DNA from: Gordionus sp. m RMFG-2023 | Lineage: Eukaryota; Nematomorpha; Gordioida; Chordodea; Parachordodidae | Reading direction: 5' to 3' | Assembly (NCBI RefSeq): GCF_954871325.1 | Contig: NC_088775.1 | Location: 7,293,561 to 7,357,560, forward strand | Length of the DNA: 64,000 nt | Part shown: piece after piece, positions 32,237 through 44,181 of the stretch | Layout of the letters: each line of letters opens with the position of its first letter | Position numbering within the stretch: the first letter of the stretch is position 1 | Translations under genes and position numbers: made by a program | Notes under the pieces: model-generated | What the model saw: the letters and a program-made list of their open reading frames with translations, nothing else | Databases searched by the model: none | What the model was told of the DNA's origin: nothing

Positions 32237-33715
32237 ATGATGAAAATGAAAATTATATTTATTCGATTTATAATATTTTCCATATGGCTCTCTATATTTT
32301 TAGGAGCAGCCTTCATGATTTCTAAAGAAATCAAGACTCAGAAATTTTCAAAATTGATCAAAATATGGATGGTGTCAACGATATTTATTCTTTTAGCCAT
32401 TCCAATTTCTTTACTTGGCATATTACAACATTTGCTTAATTATACTAAACCATATCTGCAACTTTATATTATTCGAATTTTATGGATGGTCCCAATTTAT
32501 GCTATGAATGCATGGGTTGCTTTGAGATTCCCTAAATCTGCAATATATCTTGATACACTTAGAGAATGTTATGAAGCCTATGTTATATATAATTTTACAT
32601 CATTCTTATTAAATTATCTTAAATGTAGCTTGGATTTAATAGCAACTCTTGAAGAAAAAAGGGCAGTATCACATATATTTCCTGCAAATCTTATATTGCC
32701 AAAATGGAAACCAGGATGGCCATTTATTCAAAATTGTAAAAGGGGAGTATTACAATATACTGTCATTAGGCCTCTTATGACTATAATAGCATTGATCACA
32801 GAAATGTTTGGTGTGTATCAAGATGGTATTTTCTCATTTCGCTATACTTGGATATATACTGTAATTATTAATAATATCTCTCAATTGTTTGCTATGTATT
32901 GCTTAATATTATTTTACAAAGCCACATACCAAGAACTTAAACCTATGAAGCCCTTGGGAAAATTTTTCTGTGTTAAGGCAGTTGTTTTTGCCTCATTTTG
33001 GCAGAGTGTACTGATAGCTTTTTTTGTTCATAGTAAAATTTTAACTGAAAACAATACTTGGAAAACATATGATTCTCAAACTTTGCAAGCTAGTCTACAA
33101 GACTTCTGTATTTGCATTGAAATGCTCTTTGCAGCTATAGCTCATTATTTTTGCTTCTCTGCCTCACCTTATGCTCTGCAAACAATAAGTGAGTATTCAA
33201 GCAATGATAACATGCTATCTAATAATGATAATCTCAATTATAATACTGATAATATAAATAATAAATTTAAATCCTGTAATCTTGGGACTAATGAATACAA
33301 TGTAAACCAAATCCAAAGTTCTAACAATTATTCTAATATTGATCAAGATAGCATTTTGATTGCTGATAATAATAATATGAATAGGTCCTTTTTTGGATCA
33401 GTTTGGCATTCTGTCAAGTTGATGTTAAATGTATCAGACGTTTATGAAGATGTACATCAACAAGTTAATTATATGATCAAATCAAATAATTTGAAAAACC
33501 GGTATCGAGATAAAGTTGCACAGAATACCAATATTATGACAGTATCTACTGTTCAGCCAGATGATAAAATCCTACTTAAAAATAATTTTGATACAGATGA
33601 TGACAATAAACTTTTTATGGATTGCTGCTCTAACAATCATAACACAAACATAAAAAATGACAGTAAATATACAGTTAAAAGAGACCCAAATGGATTTAAA
33701 AATCAATTAGCCTAA
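32237..33715 (+). CDS. TMEM184-family multispan membrane protein, intronless, 492 aa
   Basis: TMEM184 proteins are seven-span membrane proteins related to organic solute transporter alpha. The match is strongest to TMEM184C: PIYAMNAWVALRFP, YLDTLRECYEAYVIYNF (about residues 104-120), a PFIQNCKRGVLQYTVIRP stretch, GVYQDGIFSFRYTWIY, VIINNISQLFAMYCLILFYK, PLGKFFCVKAVVFASFWQ and LQDFCICIEMLFAAIAHYF. Hydrophobic segments start at residues 5-27 and 41-67 and continue through about residue 315. The tail from about 330 is unusually rich in Asn and Asp, except for a conserved WHSVKLMLNVSDVYEDVHQQ block matching the family's C-terminal helix. The frame is complete with no intron. The double ATG at 32237/32240 starts just before the first membrane span, so the N-terminus is short. 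The exact transport role of the family is not settled. Confidence 0.93.
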   Translation: MMKMKIIFIRFIIFSIWLSIFLGAAFMISKEIKTQKFSKLIKIWMVSTIFILLAIPISLLGILQHLLNYTKPYLQLYIIRILWMVPIYAMNAWVALRFPKSAIYLDTLRECYEAYVIYNFTSFLLNYLKCSLDLIATLEEKRAVSHIFPANLILPKWKPGWPFIQNCKRGVLQYTVIRPLMTIIALITEMFGVYQDGIFSFRYTWIYTVIINNISQLFAMYCLILFYKATYQELKPMKPLGKFFCVKAVVFASFWQSVLIAFFVHSKILTENNTWKTYDSQTLQASLQDFCICIEMLFAAIAHYFCFSASPYALQTISEYSSNDNMLSNNDNLNYNTDNINNKFKSCNLGTNEYNVNQIQSSNNYSNIDQDSILIADNNNMNRSFFGSVWHSVKLMLNVSDVYEDVHQQVNYMIKSNNLKNRYRDKVAQNTNIMTVSTVQPDDKILLKNNFDTDDDNKLFMDCCSNNHNTNIKNDSKYTVKRDPNGFKNQLA

Positions 33716-34113
33716 TTTTTAAATCACAGTAAAATATATTATATTCTCTAATATAAAAAGAACTAAATGATTTATAATATGAAATTTATATGATCACACA
33801 GTATCTAGTTAAATATTCCATTTTTATGTCATGTATGATAAATACTAAATCAATATTCAGTCCAACTCATATTATTTTATCGCGAAATATTTTTTCTGCC
33901 ATTATTGATTTTAACCAGATTCCTAAATTATATGTTTTTTTAAAATCAAATTTTCAAAACACATACTCTTATATCACTATACTGCACCTGTGAAAAGTAA
34001 TCTGTATATTTTTTTAGTATTAAAACAACAATTTTATTTTTTGCAATATAATAATATTTTGTTGAATATAATATAAACATAAATTTTTTTTAAAATGAAC
34101 ACGATATATCATC

Positions 34114-34119
34114 AATAAA
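34114..34119 (+). terminator. Possible polyadenylation signal for TMEM184
   Basis: AATAAA about 400 bases past the stop codon, in AT-rich DNA without a closer canonical hexamer that stands out. Confidence 0.35.
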
Positions 34120-34239
34120 GTTATAATATATTACAATTTTTTACTATTTTAATTTTAATAGAATTATATAAAAATTCAAACCTTTTCACCCCAAATAGAT
34201 ATAAAAGACTGGACTAGAACAATTATTTTAGTGTAGTGA

Positions 34240-34453
34240 AAAATCTCCATTTATTCTTTAATACTTAAATAGATGTCCTAACCTTTCTGCTATCTACATA
34301 GTGTTGCGTATTTGACGAATTTTAGTAGTACATGAGATTTTTTAGCCACGTGACACTACATCTACAAGAAAAATCTCCAAGTTTCATAATTTTTTTTTGG
34401 ATAAAATATTGGGCTGACCGTTTTCGAAATCGAGCCTTTAACAACCATAGTTG
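34240..34453. mobile_element. Hairpin MITE copy interrupted by a 61 bp insertion
   Basis: The right part (AATCTCCAAG, GATAAAATATTGGGCTGACCG, TCGAGCCTTTAACAACC) and the middle phrase CCTAACCTTTCTGCTATCTA are typical of the hairpin MITE family. The left arm is poorly preserved. The middle is split by the insertion described in the next entry. Confidence 0.5.
34299..34359. mobile_element. Tiny 61 bp inverted-repeat insertion with ATCTACA duplication
   Basis: The hairpin MITE's middle phrase is split, and ATCTACA occurs on both sides (34292-34298 and 34360-34366). The insert begins TAGTGTTGCGT and ends ACGTGACACTAC, imperfect inverted ends. Comparison with intact copies, where CATCTATGAGCAAAATCTCC is continuous, shows the insert is extra sequence. 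Confidence 0.55.
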
Positions 34454-34459
34454 GAGGTT

Positions 34460-36872
34460 AAGTTTTGATCTATATAAAACATGTTAGATATTTTAAATCG
34501 GGTGAGTGAGCCAGGAATTTGCTCGGGATGAGGATGTAGGGATAATCCCTAAAAAAAATCATCTTTGAAGTTTTTATTGAATATCTAAGATTTTCTAAAA
34601 ATTTATTCTAGTAACTAAATATTTGGACAGATACTGATCTGTAAATTTACCAAATATTAATTCAATATATAATTTTATTCATAAAAAATGCTGTTTTAAA
34701 TGATTAAATGTAAGCTAAGAATATTTTTAGGCTAAAAAGAAACGGCTAAAAATGCAGTTATTACTATTATGAATCACAAAAACAAATTTGTACAAAAATG
34801 AATTTTTTTGAGCATTTAAAATGTATATAAATTTAGAAGAATTACTTATTAGATAAAAAAAATGGCACATTTATGTATAAATTTTGAAAAAAATTTAAAT
34901 CTTATAGATTGAAACATTGCATATAAAACAACCAATATATTTACAAATATATATATATGAAGTCTCCTTTGTGATTGAAAACATTTATTTCATAAATATT
35001 TTAAAAAAATTACTAGATATCTGAATTTAAAATTACAAAAAAATTCGTAATTTGATAGTTTTCTTAGTTACCTTAAAATTAGACTTATTCTTGTTTTAAG
35101 GTATCTAGTTGTTAAACGGCTTAACTCAATACTTTATCCAGAAAAATATTACCCAAGCCTAAAGATTGCTCATAGAAAAAACATAGGTCTAGACATATAA
35201 CGAAATCTTGAGACTTAGGCAATTTTTTTTTGGCTAAAATATTGAGTTAGCCATTTTTAAAAATCACCCCAAAACGAGTCATTTAATAACACTAGAGGTT
35301 TCATTAATTTTTACCCATGATAATGGTTAACTTTCAATACGTACAAATATTTTAACTAATTATACATGTAGGTTATGATCATTATATATTTTGTTAAATT
35401 AATTTTTTTTTAAAAAAATTTTGCTAAATAATAACAAATTTAAGGTTTTTTTTGGCTCTTATTATTACATCCTTTATATAATAAAAGCCTTTTGTATATT
35501 AATCATTATTTCCTTCTTAGTTTCTATTTACTATTTTTCCTTTTTAGAAATCCTCCTTTTAAAATCCCTTATTCTTTTTCCTAAATTCTATTTTTTTTTA
35601 ATATTTTTTCGCCGTTATTAATTTTATCTTAGAAAAAAAAATTAATTATAATACTTCATTACATTTTAACAATATATTATTTTATCAGTTAGTAGAATTC
35701 AAATAAAGAAATAATTGCATTGAAATAAAATAAAATAAATTAACTTATGTTCATTTAAATAATTAGGATTTAATAAAATTAATTTTTTTTTGTTATTATT
35801 GGATCAAATTTTTAATATTTTTAGCGCATTCATGTATAAGATATGTAAAAGGCTTAATTAACATTAATAATAAATATTATAAAAAATGAATACATTAATA
35901 TTAATTTTATTTTAACATATTAATAGGGACAACGGTTCATCAACCTCATGTTGGCAAATTTGAGAATTTTTTTTCTACCTCGGTAATGAAGGGTGACCAC
36001 GAATTAAATATTAACTACATTTTGTAGTGTGAGATAAGAAATGCATTGTCCTCCTTCCCATCTACATTATGTGATTTGCCTAATTTGAGTTCCAAAATGA
36101 TGTGCTCTGATCTGAGAAAATTTTATATATACTTAATTTAAGAAAATGGCTAAAATTTTTATTATTTACAAACCTTAATTCAGTTTTTTTTATAATTTTT
36201 CTATCAGATCCAGACAATTAGATTTTTCAAATTTAAAAGATTCTTATTTAGTTCGTAAGATGAACTTTTAGAAATTTTTGCCTTGGACAAATTTCACAGA
36301 AAGATGCAGCTGAAATTCAGTGTAAGGATACTGATTCTGGAATATATTTCCGGTCACAGATTTTTTAAATTAAAATATAGTGAATGGCACTGAGAAAATG
36401 ATTTAAAAGCGATTCCGAATCCCATAGATTCCATATCCCGAAGACATATTATGTTTTGAAATATTAATAAGACTTAATATCAAGGACCCTTCCAGGACCA
36501 AAAATTTCATATTTTCGAGAAAACTTTAAAATGGAATATTGTCCGGAATACCTTTTGAAGGTTCTAGAGTTTTTAGGTTTTCCCATAAACCATGTTGGCT
36601 TCTCGTAACTTTTTTGAATATGAAACTAACGGAAACTTAACATTTTTTTAAAAAAATTTTTGGAAAGCGGTTTCTTAGGTGTGTTTTCGAAAATTTTTAA
36701 AATTTATTTCCAAACAGATTTATAATATGCAGAATATTTTTTTAATATAATATTTAATTTTTCATCATATTTTAAGCTTTTTATCTAAAAAATTTTTTTT
36801 CTAAAAATAAGGTTTATTTAATTAATGATCTTATGTTATAAAATTACTTTCATAATTGTTGTATTAAGAACT
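34460..36872. other. AT-rich gene-free interval
   Basis: It contains a hairpin MITE at 35107-35293 and a repeat-like block at 36280-36450 (GATTCCGAATCCCATAGATTCC) related to 28870-28930. The 66-codon frame at 35421-35621 is Phe/Ile/Leu-rich and looks like chance. Otherwise I see nothing. Confidence 0.4.
35107..35293. mobile_element. Hairpin MITE copy (family A), internally shortened
   Basis: Begins AGTTGTTAAACGGCTTAACTC and ends AACGAGTCATTTAATAACACT. The outer left arm lacks about 30 bases present in other copies. The rest pairs well and includes CAAGCCTAAAGATT and AAATCTTGAGACTTAGGCAA. Confidence 0.7.
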
Positions 36873-37049
<177 letters not shown>

Positions 37050-37506
37050 TTCAAACAACCAACACATGACTAAGTAAAATCAACCATTTTTTTCCTTTTT
37101 TTTAAAACAATTGAAATATAATTCTATATTTAATACACATAAGACGATTCACAGTTTCTATCTAAATATCGACCGAATTTTTAAAATTTCATCCATTTTA
37201 TATTTGCTCGCCAATATTTTAGTGTCCACGCTTTTAAGTTTTGCCGTACTTTTTTAATAAAAAAAATCCCTTGTTTAAATCGAGACGGAATTTTTAGTGT
37301 TTGTTATAGAACAAAAAAAATGATGTCATGGTTTTTAAGGCCAAACGGTAATTTGGCCGATTTGCACTATACGATTTAAAATGCATTATTTGTGTTTGCA
37401 ACATGGCGTTTAAAAAGGTAAATTTTTTGCTCAAACTATAAAGAAGGAGATACTAGTAAAATAAAATTATGGTATCATCCTTTTTTAAAAAAAACGTGAT
37501 ATAAAT

Positions 37507-38329
37507 CAGGGATCCAAACCGAACCGTTAAACCGCTAAAAACCGGTATTTTTTATCAAACCTAAACCGAACCTAAATCTCTAAAAAATTTCTAGTCGAAC
37601 CTGAACCGAACCGCTAAAATGCCTCTGAACCAGTTTGAGTCTCATAATTTTATGCTTATAAAATAATGTGTAAGTTATTACTAGAAGTATATTGCAAAAA
37701 TTTTAATTATATTCAAATTGTTTTAAAAATTATTATCAATCACATTTGATTGATAAACCTCAGTCATAATTTTTATAAACTTTAGTATATTGCCATTTTA
37801 CAACATTTTTTAAATATTTTAAGCTTATAAATTATAATGCCTAGAAAAAAATTAAATCTAATATATAAATTATTTACATATAGTATTATAAATGACACAT
37901 CAAATGTGATATGCCAACTACCCAACTTAGTGTGGAAAGATGTTTTTCAACAATTTAATTTATATTATCTCCTTATAGATGTAATTTGGGTGAGACTAAT
38001 TTTGAAAATATATTAATTGTGCGGCTTAATAAAATTTTTTAAGTAATTGTTCATATTAAAATTATTCATTGATATATTTATAAATTTAATATTATTTTAT
38101 AATGTGCAATTAATAAAAATGAAGGTTTTTATTTTAATTATGAAATAAAAAAAAAATTTTCCTTATACATAATCCTAAAGTAGGTTTGAATACAAAAGTG
38201 TTCAAACCGGTGTTTAGAGGTTCGAACCGAACCCATATTTTTATTTTTTGCGAACCGAACCTGAACCTTGAACCGTTATTTTTATCCGAACCTGAACCGA
38301 ACCGATATTCGTTTCGGTTTGGATCCCTG
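37507..38329. mobile_element. hAT element, internally deleted, with transposase C-terminal remnant
   Basis: Starts CAGGGATCCAAACCGAACCG and ends CGGTTTGGATCCCTG, inverted. The next 100 bases at each end are stacked AACCGAACC-type motifs. The flanks ATATAAAT (37499-37506) and ATAATAAT (38330-38337) match at 6 of 8. On the plus strand at about 37912-38040 it encodes TTQLSVERCFSTI, a stop, then FILSPYRCNLGETNFENILIVRLNK, which is the hAT C-terminal dimerisation motif. The rest of the transposase is gone, so it is non-autonomous. Its relative is at 45542-47114. Confidence 0.82.
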
Positions 38330-38569
38330 ATAATAATACATATGTACTCATCGAATGTTTTGAATGATCGCAAATCACGAAATTAGAGATGATTTGCAAT
38401 ATTAGCTTCATATAGTGCTTTCTGAAAAATTATATTATTTCTTGGGATAATATTTATATCTACTAAAAAAAGAAAATGTAGAAGATGTCTTTTTTGGTCA
38501 TCTTATGCCGCATCTTTAATATTTATATGGTTAGATATTTAAGTCCCTAGCAATATTGCCACTGAATAT

Positions 38570-39010
38570 CTAAATTTGGTGTGTGGTAGAAGCGATTTTA
38601 TTGTTTTGCTTGGAGAGGGGCCATTCGTAACCAATCTTTTCTATAACCAATGAACGGAGGTTTGCAATCCGTGCGTCGTTACTCAAAAGTAAATAGTCAA
38701 CGGAGCGCGATACGATAGCTACATTCCAATGATTTGGTGAGCTGACTGTAGGATAATTTGTTACCACTGTTACACTTGGTAACCAGTTAGATAGCTCTAG
38801 ATTAAGCAACAAATCTTCGTTTAATTAGATTAAAAATAAGTTCTTGGTTACTTAAAGGAAAGCGCAGACCAAGTCCTTCAGATTTTTTGGGAAGGATAAT
38901 TTGTAATATGTATTCTGACTAAATTTTAGATTAAATCCTCCGACATAGATTTTGTTTTATTTTAGTAAATTTGGATCTGAAAATAGGAATACTCCCATGG
39001 CAGTAAAGAA
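38570..39010 (-). mobile_element. LINE-like endonuclease remnant
   Basis: Minus-strand text at 38570-38812 reads LNLELSNWLPSV, then SVDYLLLSNDARIANL and a downstream EWPLS. Upstream at about 38955 it reads KIYVGGFN, after SDPNLLK. The order GDFN-like, NWL and S-x-DY-LLS fits the apurinic endonuclease domain of LINE ORF2 (GDFN, then ...DYILVS). Frames change and stops occur. No reverse transcriptase was recognised. Confidence 0.4.
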
Positions 39011-39399
39011 TTTTGGGAATGTTTATAAGGGTTTTAATCATTAATAAACCTGATACGAAGGTGATATTTTGTATTGATGTTAGATTCTCGAGGTTCCATT
39101 CGGAATGTTTGAGTACTGGTCGAGGAACTTATTGGTAACTCAAAGACGTGGTCTTTGCTCATAGGCTTAAATAAGTTTAGGTCGGGAGTAGATTATTTTG
39201 AGGAAAATGCTCACTGTTATGAATTTACCAAATCTTGAAAAAGATTTGCAGTCAAATTCTCTCCCAGGTTTAGACAGATAAAGTTAACAAACCTGTTTCA
39301 TTCAGTTATATTTCTGACCTAGCTATTGCGAATGAAAGAACTGAGATGGATAAGGGTCATCAATATGGTTAATGAATTAAGTCAAAATAAAACTGTCGG

Positions 39400-41039
39400 A
39401 ACATTCCGAAAAATAATTTTATAATGATTATTTTAATAATTAATTATAGTTTGTTATATATTTATTTCTTCAAATAAATTAGATAGATCTCGCATTGAAA
39501 AAAAATGACTAGCTTAGGATGGAAAATCCTAGGAAATTGGGAAACAGGGATTTCAGGGTTTCTATCTGCAATATTTGTTGGCGTGGCTCAATATATTTGC
39601 CAAATATCACATTATTTTAAGTCGCGAAATCATATTTTAAATTTTACCATAATTATTAAATAATATGCCATCCATTTAAGATATATTATCTTTAATAATT
39701 TATGGAGAAATATAAATAGGAACATAAATAGAAAAAATTTATAAATATTAATGGTACAATAAAAAGAAAACTGCCGATTGCAAAAAATAAATATGTGTTT
39801 TCTAGCTGTATTTTTTAAAAACATATTTTAAAATTATTTCATACACACCTTGCCTCACCTAATTTGAGAATTAAATTGATTGATTTTTGCTTAAAATTAA
39901 GCTAAATTGGGCTAATATATGATACAGACAGATGATAGAATTAGAATATATTATTTTTAAATTTCAAGTCAATAAATTAGTAATAGTCGTAGACGTATTC
40001 AGGATATTCATAAAAGGAAACAACTTTTAAGTGCCCACCCCTCATTTATCTGCCAAAAACCTATGGCTAGATTACATTTTTTCAAAATAAATCTGGATAC
40101 ACCTTTTTTTAAAAGATATTATTTTAAAAAATTAGTATTTTTAAATTATATAATATAATGACATATTTCATAAGATACCAAATATCATATTCACATTATT
40201 AATACATGAAAATCAATGGGAAATTAATACTTTGATAAACATATAACACAGAAGTAATAAAATACATTAATTTAAGAAATTGATAGCATACTAAGTTTTA
40301 TAAAGAGGTGTGACTTCGTCTTTAGGAGGATAAAGAAAAAAACACCCTAAATATCAGGAGTCATCGAATTAATTAAAATAAACATAATTAGCCTTAAGAA
40401 TGGCTATCGATCCTCTACTTTAAGTAAATGCCTACACGGGGCTCCCCAGAATTATTCCTGATTTGGGGGCCGATTAAATTTTTGCTTAGCCAAATCCCCA
40501 TAGGTTGTTAAAACGGAGCTAATGATCGGTACGAATATGTAATTAGAAAAATCAGCGCTCTATTTGGCGATCTCAAAATTTTGCGCTCTGTTTAGAGCAA
40601 TTTTGTTAAAATTTGTAGGGGAGTTGGTGTTCAGGCAAAAGCGGAAGGTAGGGGAGAGCAGGGAGTGATTTTTTTTATTAGCAAAGAATGATATTTACGA
40701 AAATTTTCCAATTTTAAATATACAATGGAATCAGAGTTTCTTTGACATGCTATTGCAATAAAAGCAACAAAGAGGTAAGAAAACGGGTGACAAGAAGAAC
40801 ATCAGATCACATATTAGAAAATCAAATCCGAAACAAAAGTTTGGAATCGGAAATTGAATCTAAGCTAGAACACTCGGAACATGGATTTATGGAACTCTGT
40901 TTTAAAGTTTATAGGAACCTAATTAACACATTTAAAAATTTCAAATAATCGTTTCTAGCTAAAGTGCAAATAATTTATATGAAATCGTTTAAAAATGTGT
41001 TGTGATTTCATTTTAGAGGGTTTATATATTGCTGAGACT
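39400..41039. other. AT-rich interval with scattered repeat ends
   Basis: Around 39985-40050 is a left-end-like piece of the CATAGGCGTAGCC family (GTCGTAGACGTATTCAGGAT). A plus-strand frame at 40742-40948 (KEVRKRVTRRTSDHILENQI) has fairly protein-like composition, but no family match and no ATG-supported structure. It may be decayed transposon. Confidence 0.35.
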
Positions 41040-41365
41040 TTTTGATTAACAGTTTGAGACAGTATCCAAAACTTTCGGAAAGACGTCAAATTTAAGAACC
41101 GGAACCAAAACTCACTAATCAAAACTTTAGAAACCCAGAACCAATTTTTTTTATTTACAAATGCAGAATCGAAATGGTGGAGTTTTTTCCATAACATTAC
41201 ACGGAACACAATATGAGCATCGCATATGACCTTCATTTCAATAAATAAATTATCATGCCCTCTGTAAGGAATTTTTGAATATATGCACAGACCTGTGTGC
41301 CACAACGCCATCTGGCTAGTTTTTAATACTAATTTAAAAATTAACGCTAATTGACGGCATAGCAT
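41040..41365 (-). mobile_element. PIF/Harbinger transposase remnant
   Basis: A minus-strand frame contains YRGHDNLFIEMKVICDAHIVFR and then HHFDSAFVNKK. In PIF/Harbinger nucleases the equivalent reads like a RKGY-SIN-Q-VCDAHMVFRDV block followed by a GS-HDS-I block, which includes one of the catalytic acidic residues. The agreement around ICDAHIVFR is good and the flanks are decayed. The rest of the transposase, the Myb-like partner gene and the terminal repeats were not found. Confidence 0.5.
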
Positions 41366-44130
41366 AAGAAAATTATATTTTTTGCTATTAGATTTATAAT
41401 TAATGCATTAATATTAATGATATGATTGTTAATTGTTTTAATGATATAATTTTTAATTTTATCGAAATTTATAAATATAAATGTTTAAATTTATGGAAAA
41501 ACCAGTATATTTGAATTCGATAATTTTTTTTCTAATTTATATTAAATATTTCCGTGAAATTTGTATTAACAATACAAGTTTAAATTATATAATTATTTCT
41601 TTATAATTCCCTTAGAAACTTTAACATCTAAGAAAATATTAATTGTATCGGAGATCGAATGTCAGGGAGTCCGGATAGATAAATATGAACACCGCTTATT
41701 TTTGCCCCAGTGGTTGGAATCAAGAAAGCCAGTAGAATAGAAAAATATTGTTTAAAAAATTTGAGAAATTATTGTAGCGGTAAGATTTAAAACTTCAGAA
41801 AGGAGTAATTGGATATGAAAATAGAAAATGCGCAGAATCATCCACTATAAGATCTGGTGAAACATTTATATTGAAGAACGTTATTATCAATGTCATAATG
41901 ATGCTAATAAATGTGAAAAAAAAGCCGATACTTTAAAACGAATGTTTCCACTTGGCATAACATTTTCATAAGCTAAAACCTGACGACTAAAAGTTTAATT
42001 GCTATCATAGAATGGAGAAATACGAACAACAAAAATTTTGAATTGTATAATTTAAGATGTGATTTGTAAGATTTCTTGAAAATTTAATGATAATGAATTT
42101 TTTATCAACTCGAAAAGAATGTAACATAAATTTGCAGCCAACCATTTGACCGCCACTAATAAAGACTCTTCTTATACATAATAATTAGGATGATAGATTT
42201 GAAATATCTTCTCTAAAATATCACAGAGTATTTGCATATTACAAGGTATTAGCCATTATTAGACTGCATGTTGCAAAAGTTAAATATCATGACGTGAATA
42301 GAATTTCGGTACTAGGCAGAAAAATATTATATATGTATATCCCTATCCCCACAAACATTTAATAAAGTGTATCTTTTATTGATCTGCATCAAGCCTAATT
42401 TTGCAAACCAATTCCGTTATTTTTTTTTTGGAAAAAATTTGTCCGGCCCCAACCCTATCCTGAACAAATATTTTTTATTTCGCCTGAAAAGTTGTACCCG
42501 AAATGTAAATCAAAATAATTTGTCCAACCTGCCCGAATTAATTTATATAGACAAATTTAATATTTTTTTAATTTTAAAAATAATATTCTGAAATAAAAAA
42601 TATATTGTCAAATAATTTTTTTTAAAATTGTCATCTGCGATTAAATTATTCCATCTCCCCTTGTAATTTTATGGGGTAGCAAATTTTAAAAATATTGTTT
42701 TTGTTTTTAATAGGATGGTTAACCTAACCTTTATTGGTGATTTTGTTTTAAATATTTTTGACGGGTAAATTCTCTCTTTATTTCAATAGTTGCTGATATA
42801 GTATAATTATAAAAAATTAATTTACAAGTCATATTTGACCAAAAGTGGATAAGGTGGAATAACCTAATTCTTGGATGGTGATGATATGTCATTTATTTCA
42901 CAAAATTAAATTTATCCTGGCCAAATTTTTTTAAAAAAATATTAAGCCTTAACCATACCAAACTAAATTTTTTTAAATAGCCTGGCACAAACCTGTTACA
43001 ACCAGTGTTTGCAGATCTAATGCTTATATCCTTGTATGAGCTAACTAAAATACTAAATCTATAAATAATGTAATAAATACACAAAAAAATGAAGTTATTA
43101 TATGATCCCATTACAAATATAGATATTAAACACAATTGATTAATAAAAATTTAAATATATTAAATCAGTTTTTTTTAAAGTTGGATAGTATTTTTACATC
43201 CCTAATTTAAATATACTAAATGGATTTTTACAATGTTGGATAGTATTTTACATATAACTACTTTTTTTTAAACAAAACTGCCAAGGTAATTATAAATCTG
43301 TTTTTGGGTGAATATTAACACAACCCACATATTATTCCTGATAATTTTTATCAATAGAAATATAACTTTAAAATCCAAATTAAGCCCATAAGATTTGTGA
43401 TATCTGGTGATTTAAGTGCAAAATAAGATATTATCTCTAGAAAAAATAATTGTTATTTTTTAGGCTCGATAATATTTGATCTATGTAAATTAAAAGTATT
43501 TAAAAAAATATAATTTCTTAAGAATCACAAATATAGTGGGTAAATTAATAATTTCTTAAAATTAATTTATTACAAGTTTAATATAGTGAGTCAAAATTTA
43601 AATAAGTTACCTAGTCTAAATTTTTTATTCTGAATTATTTTTCAAGAGCTACCCATCTCATAAGTTTGGCAGTTCTCTAGTACAAATAATTTATGAAAAA
43701 TATTTACACCATGCATTAACGAAAAATAATTTATTTGTCCATAATTTTGCACTTTACTTAAAATAATTTTACAGCTCAACAGATCTTTATAACTTCTATT
43801 TAAATTCATTCTCCTTATTCTATTATGGCCACTCTGGGAACAAGGATCTAATATGATTAAAGAACTAAGTATCCACCCTATTTTACTTGCTCTATATATT
43901 ATTCAAAGTATCAAATTACAATATAAGATCAGTGTATAATGCTATGCATTTGTTATACACAATGTCCTTGTATACATTAAAAAAATTGTTAATTTAATAT
44001 CTAATATAAAACATTCAATAAGCTTTATATATTAATTGAGACCAACACAATTAGGAAAATATAAATAACATTTTCTAAGCTTTTATTAAAATATTTTCCA
44101 TATTTATGCTTTTCTAAAATTAATTCAACA
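41366..44130. other. AT-rich interval, decayed fragments only
   Basis: From about 41640 to 42180 the plus strand has short coding-like stretches (EERYYQCHNDANKCEKKADTL), vaguely like the Cys-rich region of MULE-associated FLYWCH domains, too weak to call. The segment from about 42390 to 43020 has GGCC-rich, hAT-like repeat text (GTCCGGCCCC near the left, GCCTGGCACAAACCTG near the right). No gene. Confidence 0.35.
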
Positions 44131-44136
44131 AGACAA

Positions 44137-44142
44137 TTTATT
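44137..44142 (-). terminator. Polyadenylation signal of RPL35
   Basis: AATAAA on the minus strand about 40 bases past the RPL35 stop codon, giving a very short 3' untranslated region, as usual for ribosomal protein genes. Confidence 0.6.
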
Positions 44143-44181
44143 TTTTAGTGTATTTCTATAAAAAATATATATCTATATAAT

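Noticed and set aside
38186-38386. Open frames on both strands at the right end of the hAT element
   Set aside because: They are translations of the stacked AACCGAACC terminal motifs, not genes.
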